Positions 1 to 5,790 of a stretch of DNA of 7,326 nucleotides are shown in pieces. The notes below the pieces were generated by a model. That model made no database searches. It was not told the DNA's origin and saw only the letters and a list, made by a program, of their open reading frames with translations. The position numbers and the translations under genes were made by a program. This DNA is from Alphaproteobacteria bacterium (GTDB taxonomy: Bacteria > Pseudomonadota > Alphaproteobacteria > Puniceispirillales > Puniceispirillaceae): the NCBI GenBank assembly GCA_009936885.1, contig JAACDT010000046.1:1-7326 (forward strand). The letters run 5' to 3'. Within the stretch, counting starts at the first letter, position 1. Every line of letters starts with the position of its first letter.

Positions 1-1
1 A

Positions 2-436
2 TTCCTATCTATTCTAGTAGGTGTATTGCTTTTTGTGCGCAATAATAAAGGCAAATTAAAACTCAAACTACAACCTGAAAAATCCATTTCTATTCTAGAA
101 GACACCGCCATCTCCCAAACCGAGCGACTTCGCTTAGTTAAGGTTGGAGATGAAACTTTTTTAATGTCTTGCGCTAAAGGGCATCCCCCCCAACTCATTA
201 GGCTAGACCCAGAAAATACTGCGGCCAAACATGCAGAACAGCAAATAGCTGAAAACCAGAGAATATCAAAATCTTCTCGTATCAGGTCACCCTTTGGCAA
301 CAGAGCAGAACAATCGCAAAAAGCGAATGTGAATAGCCAAATGGGCGGAAAAACCAAGCTAGCCGAAACTGAGTCGATATTTGATGCAATAAAGCAAGCG
401 CGCGATAAAAACCCCTTACTAGGATTAGATAAATGA
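2..436 (+). CDS. fliO: FliO, flagellar export-gate assembly protein (5'-truncated by the window edge)
   Basis: The reading frame is open from the first bases, so the true start lies upstream. The visible part is 144 residues. It begins inside a hydrophobic helix (FLSILVGVLLFV), followed by the basic stretch RNNKGKLKLKL and then a small cytoplasmic domain. The segment around TERLRLVKVGDETFLMSC followed by PQLIRLD matches the usual FliO pattern of a membrane anchor plus a short beta-rich domain with an RL-x-V-x-VGD core. The C-terminal 70 residues are polar and low in complexity, as is common in this family. FliO is a membrane protein that helps FliP assemble into the export gate and is not part of the finished channel. 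The stop codon overlaps the fliP start (ATGA). FliO is poorly conserved, so the call rests on motif and position together. Confidence 0.87.
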   Translation, partial: FLSILVGVLLFVRNNKGKLKLKLQPEKSISILEDTAISQTERLRLVKVGDETFLMSCAKGHPPQLIRLDPENTAAKHAEQQIAENQRISKSSRIRSPFGNRAEQSQKANVNSQMGGKTKLAETESIFDAIKQARDKNPLLGLDK

Positions 437-1275
437 ATTTATTATCGTGGACAAAATTAGAAACAAAATCTGCAAATTTTAAGCGGTCTCGCACAAAAAT
501 ATTGGTGTTGCTATTCGCATATATTTTTTGTTTCAGTATATTTGGCGGTAACACCGCTTTTGCTCAAACGGCTTTAGAGACAAGCTTATCAGGTCTACCC
601 GCGCTAAATGTAATTAATGGTGATGGTGCAACTGGCACCACCTATTCCTTATCATTACAAATTCTAGCCCTTATGACAGCGTTAACTATTCTTCCCTCTC
701 TTGTATTAGGAATGACCTCTTTTACTAGAGTCATAATAGTCTTATCAATCCTCAGACAAGCAATGGGTACACAGCAAACACCCCCTAATCAGGTTCTTAT
801 TGCAATAGCGCTATTTCTAACTTTTTTTATTATGGCTCCCACATTTGAGACTTTATATGATGACGCCATTTCACCCTATCTAGATGGGCAAATGGCAGCA
901 GATACAGCCCTAGCGGATGGCACAGATGTTATGAAACGGTTTCTAGTTCAAAACACCAGAATCACAGACTTGAATATGTTCTCGGACATGGTTGGCATTT
1001 CAAATTATGAGTCGCCAGAGGATGTGCCTCTTTCAATATTATTACCCGCATTTATTACATCAGAGCTAAAAACAGCATTTCAAATTGGCTTCCTTCTTTT
1101 CTTGCCTTTCCTTGTGATTGACATGGTTATTGCCTCTATTTTGATGTCTCTTGGCATGATGATGTTAAGCCCGATGCTGGTAGCTATGCCATTTAAACTA
1201 TTATTATTTGTTTTGGTAGATGGCTGGGCAATGACGGTTGGCTCACTCGTTGCCACCTATTCTATCGGTGTATAA
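433..1275 (+). CDS. fliP: FliP, flagellar type III export-gate channel protein
   Basis: FliP is the main subunit of the inner-membrane FliP5-Q4-R1 channel through which rod, hook and filament proteins are exported. The 280-aa protein has a probable cleavable signal peptide with an unusually long n-region of about 22 residues, a hydrophobic core, and an AFA|QT cleavage site near residue 44. E. coli FliP is known to lose a signal peptide. Family blocks are intact: MTSFTRVIIVLSILRQAMG near 94-112, QQTPPNQVLIAIALF just after it, and SELKTAFQIGFLLFLPFLV near 212-230. The GMMML segment (M242-M244) matches the methionine triplet that forms the FliP gasket in Salmonella. The start is supported by AGGA at 421-424, 8 nt upstream, and by the 4-nt overlap with fliO. 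The mature length is close to the usual 245 or so residues including signal. Confidence 0.98.
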   Translation: MNLLSWTKLETKSANFKRSRTKILVLLFAYIFCFSIFGGNTAFAQTALETSLSGLPALNVINGDGATGTTYSLSLQILALMTALTILPSLVLGMTSFTRVIIVLSILRQAMGTQQTPPNQVLIAIALFLTFFIMAPTFETLYDDAISPYLDGQMAADTALADGTDVMKRFLVQNTRITDLNMFSDMVGISNYESPEDVPLSILLPAFITSELKTAFQIGFLLFLPFLVIDMVIASILMSLGMMMLSPMLVAMPFKLLLFVLVDGWAMTVGSLVATYSIGV

Positions 1276-1277
1276 AA

Positions 1278-1556
1278 ATGAATAGCGCAAATTTATTTGA
1301 TCAGAATGTCGAGTTTTTACGAATTGCCTTTTGGCAGATTATTATTGCTGCTGGACCGTTGCTGGCAATTGCCCTTGCAGTAGGACTTATTATAGGTATC
1401 ATTCAAGCGGCTACATCAATCAACGAAATGACCTTAAGTTTTGTTCCGAAGCTTGTCATCGTAATGATATCATTTGGACTTCTTTCTAGCTTTATTTTAA
1501 CTCAACTATCTGATTATTTTGGGTTTATTTTTGATCAAATTGTAAACATTAGCTAA
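1278..1556 (+). CDS. fliQ: FliQ, flagellar export-gate protein
   Basis: FliQ is the small two-helix subunit that packs around the FliP/FliR cone in the export gate. The 92-aa product is close to the family length of about 89. Helices lie at roughly 17-41 and 55-77, and the conserved connecting loop reads QAATSINEMTLSFVPKL, which is the family signature. The ATG sits 2 nt after the fliP stop. The preceding bases (end of fliP) contain no clear Shine-Dalgarno, so translation probably depends on ribosomes finishing fliP. Nothing about the protein itself is unusual. Confidence 0.98.
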   Translation: MNSANLFDQNVEFLRIAFWQIIIAAGPLLAIALAVGLIIGIIQAATSINEMTLSFVPKLVIVMISFGLLSSFILTQLSDYFGFIFDQIVNIS

Positions 1557-1562
1557 TCTGTA

Positions 1563-2384
1563 ATGCTTCCATTTACCACTCAATCAATGACGGGACTGCC
1601 AGGACTTGAGCTACAAGGGCTTATCACAATTATTTTACAGTTTTTCATAGCCATGTTACGAATAGGCGCGTTTCTTATCTCTTCCCCACTGCTTGGCGCA
1701 AGATGGGTTCCATTACAAGTAAGATTAACAATGAGTGTCATGTTGACACTTGTTATTTGGCAATATACGACCCCTGTCAGTGTAGAAGTGCTTACCTCAA
1801 ATCAGGCAATATTTATTGTATTTTCTGAAATTATTATTGGGCTTTCTGCAGGTCTCATTCTAACAATCTGGTTTTCGGCTGTTATGCTAGCGGGTGAGAA
1901 AGTAGCAGCCTCATCGGGATTAAGTTTTGCTGCGCAAATAGACCCGTCCACTGGTGGTCAAACTCCTGTTGTTAGTCAAATTTTTTACCTTTTTATGTTA
2001 GTATTATTCACAAGTACTGATGGCCACCTAGTAGCCATAAACACCATGTTAGATTCCTATCAGATTTTACCAATTGGTATTATACCATCATTTGATATTT
2101 TTATATCCGCTGGAATTAGTGCAGCAGGTACGATGTGTTATGCAGCCTCCATAATCATGCTGCCATTTGCTATAATTTTATTATTGATTAACGTCAGTAT
2201 TGGTATAATTACCCGTTCTGCTCCATCTTTGAATCTATTTTCAATTGGTTTCCCAATAACTCTTATAGGTATATTTTTTGTTTTATATTTTTCAGTTAGT
2301 TCTCTGGGAAATTCATTGAGTAATTTAACAGATGCAAGCTTGATAAACTTACAAGAAATTATGGAGGGTTTATTTAGTGGCTGA
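1563..2384 (+). CDS. fliR: FliR, flagellar export-gate protein
   Basis: FliR is the single-copy subunit that caps the FliP ring and helps recruit FlhB. The 273-aa product (family about 260) is strongly hydrophobic, with about six membrane segments. Recognisable blocks are ARWVPLQVRLTMSVMLTLV (46-64), GLSFAAQIDPSTGGQTPVVS (119-138), STDGHLVAINTMLDSYQILP (151-170) and RSAPSLNLFSIGFPITLIG (218-236). All correspond to conserved FliR positions, including the DP, DGH and R-x-AP-x-x-N-x-F motifs. The start lies 6 nt after the fliQ stop, and there is no purine-rich ribosome site before it, which suggests translational coupling. The 3' end overlaps flhB by 8 nt and contains the flhB ribosome site. Confidence 0.97.
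   Translation: MLPFTTQSMTGLPGLELQGLITIILQFFIAMLRIGAFLISSPLLGARWVPLQVRLTMSVMLTLVIWQYTTPVSVEVLTSNQAIFIVFSEIIIGLSAGLILTIWFSAVMLAGEKVAASSGLSFAAQIDPSTGGQTPVVSQIFYLFMLVLFTSTDGHLVAINTMLDSYQILPIGIIPSFDIFISAGISAAGTMCYAASIIMLPFAIILLLINVSIGIITRSAPSLNLFSIGFPITLIGIFFVLYFSVSSLGNSLSNLTDASLINLQEIMEGLFSG
2363..2368 (+). promoter_or_regulatory. Strong Shine-Dalgarno (GGAGGG) for flhB, inside fliR
   Basis: GGAGGG lies 8 nt before a GTG codon at 2377. It is the strongest ribosome site in the flagellar block and decides the flhB start: the resulting N-terminus, MAEESQDGQEKTEEPSQRK, is exactly the FlhB family beginning. Confidence 0.85.
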
Positions 2385-3525
2385 AGAATCCCAAGATGGT
2401 CAGGAAAAAACCGAAGAGCCCTCCCAACGAAAAATTCAAAAGTCTAAGGAAGATGGCCAAATACTGCAATCTAAAGAGATGTTTGTGTTTACATCTATTG
2501 CAATGGGCCTTCTTATTTTTCTTTTTATTCCAGAGATTGCAATTCCAAGTATGAATGAATGGGGAAAGCTATTCCAAATAGAGAGTAAAGAACAGCTCTC
2601 CAACCTTGCTTTTACTCGTTTATATCAAGTTTTTGAGATTATTATCATCATTGCATTATTTTTGGGAATTCCATTGATGATAGTATGCCTTTTAACACAA
2701 TTAGCAGTTGGTGGAATTAATTTTGCTCCGAAAGCAGCCGCATTTAAAGGTAGTAAAATCAACCCAATCAAGGGATTAAAGCGAATGTTCTCAATGAAAG
2801 GACTAGTGGAACTCGCGAAATCTGTGCTTAAAGTTGTCCTTTTAATTGGTCTTGCATCAATTGTAATCTATATAATGTTACCTCAATTATTGCAGATTTT
2901 TCACGGCTCCATAAAAAGCGCATTGGAAATTATGTATTATGCCTTTCCGTTGCTCATTGGAGTCCTACTCACTGCTTTAGCCATAATAGCTGCGATTGAT
3001 TATTTCTGGCAACGACATGTTCACATTCAGCAAATAAAAATGACTAAGCAGGAGCTCAAGGATGAACATAAACAAACTGATGGATCCCCGGAAGTAAAAG
3101 CTAAAATTCGCCGCATGCAAATGGAAAAGTCCCGTGATTCAAGTAAGCAAAGGGAAGCACTTGAAAACGTATCGAATGCAACAGCTGTGATCACAAATCC
3201 TACTCACTTTGCTGTAGCTTTGGAATATAATCCAGGCGAGATAGGCGCACCAACTATTCTTGCAAAGGGTCAAGGGATTATCGCAAAACAAATTATTGAA
3301 CGCGCAAATGATAATAAAATCACAATCTTTCGTAGCCCTTTACTCGCCAGAGCGTTATATTTTACAGGAGAAATTGGACAGGAGATATCCGATAAGCTCT
3401 ATAATGCAGTTGCTGTGGCGCTTGCTTACATTTATAGAATTGATCAAGGTGAACCAGTTGAAGAGCCTGAAATTAGCATACCTGATGAATTATCGTTTGA
3501 TGAATTCGGCAATATAGAAACATAA
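2377..3525 (+). CDS. flhB: FlhB, self-cleaving flagellar export switch protein
   Basis: FlhB binds the FliPQR gate and switches export from rod/hook to filament substrates after cleaving itself. The GTG start is supported by the ribosome site in fliR and by the family-typical N-terminus (EKTEEPSQRK, then SKEDGQILQSKE). Four membrane helices are visible near 35-53, 85-109, 147-169 and 187-210. They are followed by the linker KMTKQELKDEHKQTDGSPEV and the cytoplasmic domain. The autocleavage motif is N274-P275-T276-H277, with cleavage expected between N and P. The conserved block ITIFRSPLLARALYFTGEIG follows. The protein is 382 aa, somewhat longer than enterobacterial FlhB. The extra length is an acidic tail with PVEEPEISIPDELSFDEFG, a tail type I associate with alphaproteobacterial FlhB. 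No flhA gene follows in this window. Confidence 0.98.
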   Translation: MAEESQDGQEKTEEPSQRKIQKSKEDGQILQSKEMFVFTSIAMGLLIFLFIPEIAIPSMNEWGKLFQIESKEQLSNLAFTRLYQVFEIIIIIALFLGIPLMIVCLLTQLAVGGINFAPKAAAFKGSKINPIKGLKRMFSMKGLVELAKSVLKVVLLIGLASIVIYIMLPQLLQIFHGSIKSALEIMYYAFPLLIGVLLTALAIIAAIDYFWQRHVHIQQIKMTKQELKDEHKQTDGSPEVKAKIRRMQMEKSRDSSKQREALENVSNATAVITNPTHFAVALEYNPGEIGAPTILAKGQGIIAKQIIERANDNKITIFRSPLLARALYFTGEIGQEISDKLYNAVAVALAYIYRIDQGEPVEEPEISIPDELSFDEFGNIET

Positions 3526-3573
3526 GTTTTATTTTGATAACATTGTAAAAAATAGTTTTAGGTTAAAGGAACA

Positions 3574-3792
3574 ATGGCACGCAATCCGAAAAGTATTGGC
3601 GAGATGATCTCCACCCTCACCTTTTTTGGTGTGGCGGTGGCGTGTGTAATTCAGGCCATTGAATTTCACGAGGCAGAACTTCTGTTTAGAAGTTATGTAA
3701 GTACCTTTGCTGGACTTTTATGTCTGCTAGGCGGATTACGATTTTTTATCGCTGACATGATGAAAATTGTTAAGAAAAGAGTTCGCAAATGA
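3574..3792 (+). CDS. Small two-helix membrane protein of unknown function
   Basis: I do not recognise a family. The 72-aa product has a short polar, basic N-terminus (ARNPK), hydrophobic segments near 12-29 and 42-61 joined by a short acidic/polar loop (EFHEAELLFRS), and a strongly basic C-terminus (KIVKKRVRK). The positive-inside rule predicts a hairpin with both ends in the cytoplasm. AAAGGA (3565-3570) precedes the ATG at slightly short spacing. A 48-nt AT-rich gap separates it from flhB, and its stop overlaps the next start (ATGA), so it is most likely co-translated with the four-cysteine protein. Reality as a gene is supported by this overlap, by the ribosome site and by the well-organised membrane topology. 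It opens the uncharacterised four-gene run after the flagellar genes. Confidence 0.72.
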   Translation: MARNPKSIGEMISTLTFFGVAVACVIQAIEFHEAELLFRSYVSTFAGLLCLLGGLRFFIADMMKIVKKRVRK

Positions 3793-4037
3793 GTTCCTCA
3801 AAAAATACACAAGAGCAAACCTCAATTGGCAGCGAACATGTGAATTGCTACCGGTGCGAATATTTATATATCACACATGAGAAAAATAGGCGTTACGGAT
3901 GCAGAAAATTTGGCTTTAAGGGACCTTATTTTCCCTCCGTTACGGTGTTTTCTACAACTGGCACGAAATGTGCTTATTTCAAACTGAAAAAACGGCTTCA
4001 AGATAGCAAGTCGTTGTCAAACCAATCCAGGGGTTGA
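3789..4037 (+). CDS. Small four-cysteine protein, probable zinc-binding
   Basis: The 82-aa soluble protein has exactly four cysteines: C20, C23, C38 and C61, spaced C-x2-C-x14-C-x22-C. Around them it reads NCYRCEYLYITHEKN, then YGCRKFGFKGPYFPSVTVF, then TGTKCAYFKLKKR. From memory this resembles a family of about 70-90 residues with the pattern C-x2-C-x-Y-x-x-T, GC-x-x-F-x-FK, P-S-x-x-V, SG-x-x-C-x-x-F, often labelled 'uracil-DNA glycosylase' in genomes without being one. It is far too short to be that enzyme. Four cysteines are compatible with one structural zinc site (inference). The start overlaps the preceding stop by 4 nt, and the stop is followed 2 nt later by the next gene's preferred ATG. 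The N-terminal 18 and C-terminal 14 residues are polar and probably disordered. Confidence 0.78.
   Translation: MSSSKNTQEQTSIGSEHVNCYRCEYLYITHEKNRRYGCRKFGFKGPYFPSVTVFSTTGTKCAYFKLKKRLQDSKSLSNQSRG
4029..4033 (+). promoter_or_regulatory. Ribosome site AGGGG that selects the ATG at 4040
   Basis: AGGGG ends 6 nt before ATG 4040, a good distance. It directly abuts the alternative TTG at 4034, which leaves no spacing. It therefore favours the 245-aa product over the 247-aa one. It lies within the last codons of the four-cysteine gene. Confidence 0.65.
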
Positions 4038-4039
4038 GA

Positions 4040-4777
4040 ATGAGTACGGATTATAATGCGGTTCAAGAAAGCATCAAAATTGCCCTTGATGCAGCCGATG
4101 CGGCAACAGATGTTACTGCTGAGTATAATAAGATTAGACGCGACCATAAGAAGTTGGAGGATTCCATGAAACAATCCCAGCGATTTATTTCCATCATTTT
4201 CGCAAGTTCCGTAGCGGCTGCTATCGCCGCATTAGTATTTGCTGGATTAATATATTTTCGAACCTTATCAGAACTATCCACAATGACGACAACGAGCAGA
4301 GAAGCCCTTATTGTATTCGCTGAGAATGTTGATAACATGAATAGCTCACTTGAACGTCTCGAAGTTTCTCTTGAAACCCAGACGGAGCTTGTCTCGTTAA
4401 ATGAAACATTAATTAATGAGTTAAGCTCGCTTAAACAGACTATCGCTGACTCTAATACGACAATGGCTGCTAAACTAGATATGACTGCAAACGCACTCAC
4501 AACGAGCAACGGTTCTCTTGCAGAATCGCTCACTAAAGCAATTGCAAATGAATTAAATAGTCAAAATCGTAAATTGTTTGGGCAATTGCAGAAAATTGAG
4601 AGCCTGACCATTGATTCAACATCTCAATTATCGGCTCGTATGGCAAGTGACCAAACACTATCGAAAGTAGCGGGAAGCCAGCAAGTGCTTGCCAAGCGAC
4701 TAGATGGTCTAACAAAACAAAACCAACAAATATTGCAACAGATGGAAACACGCGACAACAAAATCACTTTTCCGTAA
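4040..4777 (+). CDS. Single-pass membrane protein with long coiled coil, unknown function
   Basis: The product is 245 aa from ATG 4040; a TTG at 4034 would add two residues but has no spaced ribosome site. Residues 1-48 are polar and helical, with a basic patch KIRRDHKK before the membrane. Residues 49-73 form one hydrophobic helix rich in A, I and F. Residues 75 to about 240 are almost free of proline and glycine and rich in L, S, T, N, Q and E with heptad-like leucines (for example LERLEVSLETQTELVSLNE), so they should be a long coiled coil. The charge pattern predicts N-terminus inside and coiled coil in the periplasm, the same topology as MotB-type proteins, but there is no OmpA-like peptidoglycan domain. 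There is no HAMP or chemoreceptor hairpin signature either. The family is unknown to me. It starts 2 nt after the four-cysteine gene's stop, so the two are probably co-expressed. Confidence 0.78.
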   Translation: MSTDYNAVQESIKIALDAADAATDVTAEYNKIRRDHKKLEDSMKQSQRFISIIFASSVAAAIAALVFAGLIYFRTLSELSTMTTTSREALIVFAENVDNMNSSLERLEVSLETQTELVSLNETLINELSSLKQTIADSNTTMAAKLDMTANALTTSNGSLAESLTKAIANELNSQNRKLFGQLQKIESLTIDSTSQLSARMASDQTLSKVAGSQQVLAKRLDGLTKQNQQILQQMETRDNKITFP

Positions 4778-4815
4778 CTTAGCTCTGTAAGTCTCGATTG
4801 ATAGGATTCTAACTG

Positions 4816-5658
4816 ATGGTATTAGCAGATGAGACACCTCATGAAGAGCAAACTGTAAATCAGAACTTTTCATCCCCAATAAGCGACGATAAAACAAGCC
4901 CAAAAGTCGGCGATAGTTTTATTTGTATTAAAGAAGTTCGTTCTGTTTCGCGCGCAAAAGCGCTTCGATTAAAAATTGGTGATGTTATTGTTGGTATTGA
5001 AGGCAACGCCTTTAATGGTTCTATTGAAGAATTTCTTGATATTTGTGATGAAATTGACGAACAAAATGGCGCACTGCTTACGATTTGGAGAGAAGGCACT
5101 ATCTTTAACCTCATAATTTATGGGCCTCTTGGATGTGTGTTTGAATTCACCCCAGAAGATATAACGATAAAACTTCACGAATTACTCCCTGACGTAGAGA
5201 TGGGAGAGGTTGGCGAATATGTTACATTTGAGCTTCTTCGAAATATTAAGAGCGAGTGCGATGTATTTGACACCAGAGTATCTCAGCTAGGGGTTTTTCT
5301 ACCTCCAGTTTGGCTTATTCAACAAAGATTGTGGGAGCCTCTGATAGCTACGCTCGTGATATATGCTGTTACTTTTTCAGTCCACTGGGCTTTGTTTGTA
5401 ATAGCCACCATCTTATTAGCACTTTATTTTCGCAAGGCTCAGCTCGTATTGCTTCGCAGTTTCAGCTTACATAAAGAAAAACAAATCTGGATGATTATTG
5501 CTGCCAAATCTATGTTTGATGCTCAAAAAATCGCCCGATTATTTGATGATAGAATTACATTCAGACCTGATGTAATAGGCCCGCCTCAACCACCTGAGAT
5601 AGAACCCGCTAAGAAGCAAAAAAAGAAAAAACGGAAATCTGCAATTCCTGGGATGTAG
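4816..5658 (+). CDS. PDZ-like domain protein with C-terminal membrane hairpin, unknown function
   Basis: The 280-aa product starts at ATG 4816, with AGGA at 4803-4806 and an in-frame stop at 4810-4812 just upstream. Residues about 33-105 resemble a PDZ domain: a carboxylate-loop-like GDSFICIKEV, then SVSRAKALRLKIGDVIVGIE (44-62), then FNGSIEEFLDIC and a closing strand GALLTIWREGTIFNLIIYG. Residues 108-165 are an acidic helical/beta linker. Two closely spaced hydrophobic segments near 173-189 and 191-204 form a probable hairpin, followed by a soluble segment and a basic tail with KKQKKKKRK. No trypsin-like protease or site-2 protease motif is present. There is no signal peptide or N-terminal helix, so the PDZ-like domain probably faces the cytoplasm, which is unusual because most bacterial PDZ domains are periplasmic. 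A 38-nt gap separates it from the coiled-coil gene. It is the last gene on this strand. Confidence 0.8.
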   Translation: MVLADETPHEEQTVNQNFSSPISDDKTSPKVGDSFICIKEVRSVSRAKALRLKIGDVIVGIEGNAFNGSIEEFLDICDEIDEQNGALLTIWREGTIFNLIIYGPLGCVFEFTPEDITIKLHELLPDVEMGEVGEYVTFELLRNIKSECDVFDTRVSQLGVFLPPVWLIQQRLWEPLIATLVIYAVTFSVHWALFVIATILLALYFRKAQLVLLRSFSLHKEKQIWMIIAAKSMFDAQKIARLFDDRITFRPDVIGPPQPPEIEPAKKQKKKKRKSAIPGM

Positions 5659-5692
5659 GATACACCCTGTCTTTAAATGATAATAATATGTT

Positions 5693-5788
5693 TTATCTGT
5701 TGGTGGGCCCGGCAGGACTCGAACCTGCAACAACACGGTTATGAGCCGTGGGTTCTAACCAATTGAACTACAGGCCCAGAACAGATAA
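5693..5788. repeat. Perfect 9-nt inverted repeat bracketing the tRNA
   Basis: TTATCTGTT (5693-5701) and AACAGATAA (5780-5788) are exact reverse complements on either side of the tRNA. In the minus-strand transcript they would pair outside the acceptor stem, separated from it by a small internal loop (CU on the 5' side, the discriminator and two Cs on the 3' side). The downstream arm includes the terminal A of the CCA end. No T-run follows on either strand, so it does not read as a terminator. Confidence 0.7.
5701..5777 (-). tRNA. ileX: tRNA with CAT anticodon, most likely tRNA-Ile2 (AUA decoder)
   Basis: The reverse strand folds into a complete 77-nt cloverleaf with encoded CCA. It has a 7-bp acceptor stem (GGGCCTG with CGGGCCC, one U-G pair at 6-67), a D stem GTTC/GAAC, an anticodon stem CACGG/CCGTG with loop CTCATAA, a 5-nt variable loop and a T arm GCAGG-TTCGAGT-CCTGC. 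The anticodon is CAT. A paired 1-72 (G-C) and no GGG/CCC at the base of the anticodon stem exclude initiator tRNA. Known TilS determinants in E. coli tRNA-Ile2, C4-G69 and C5-G68, are both present, along with A73. The acceptor ends also resemble alphaproteobacterial tRNA-Ile(GAT). I therefore prefer Ile2, whose C34 TilS converts to lysidine, over elongator Met. It lies 13 nt after rpoD on the same strand and may be released from the rpoD transcript. The gene symbol follows E. coli usage. Confidence 0.93.
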
Positions 5789-5790
5789 CA

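Noticed and set aside
3260..3517. 85-codon open frame within flhB in another frame
   Set aside because: It sits wholly inside the conserved C-terminal domain of FlhB, with no ribosome site or family resemblance.
3526..3573. Possible promoter (TTGATA-like hexamer) between flhB and the 72-aa gene
   Set aside because: No matching -10 element at proper spacing and no sigma-54 GG/GC pair. The gap is simply AT-rich, so read-through from flhB is as likely.
4063..4533. 156-codon open frame on the minus strand inside the coiled-coil gene
   Set aside because: It is antisense to a gene with clear topology, a ribosome site and operon spacing. Its serine-, valine- and alanine-rich translation looks like the complement of the coiled-coil codons.
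5650..5674. Weak stem-loop GGGaTGT / ACACCC overlapping the stop of the PDZ-like gene, followed by TGTCTTT, as a terminator between convergent units
   Set aside because: The stem is only six pairs with a bulge, and there is no real T-run on either strand. It is too weak to annotate as a terminator.
5701..5777. tRNA 3' end as an integration (attachment) site
   Set aside because: No second copy of the tRNA 3' end and no integrase or phage-like gene appear in the window.
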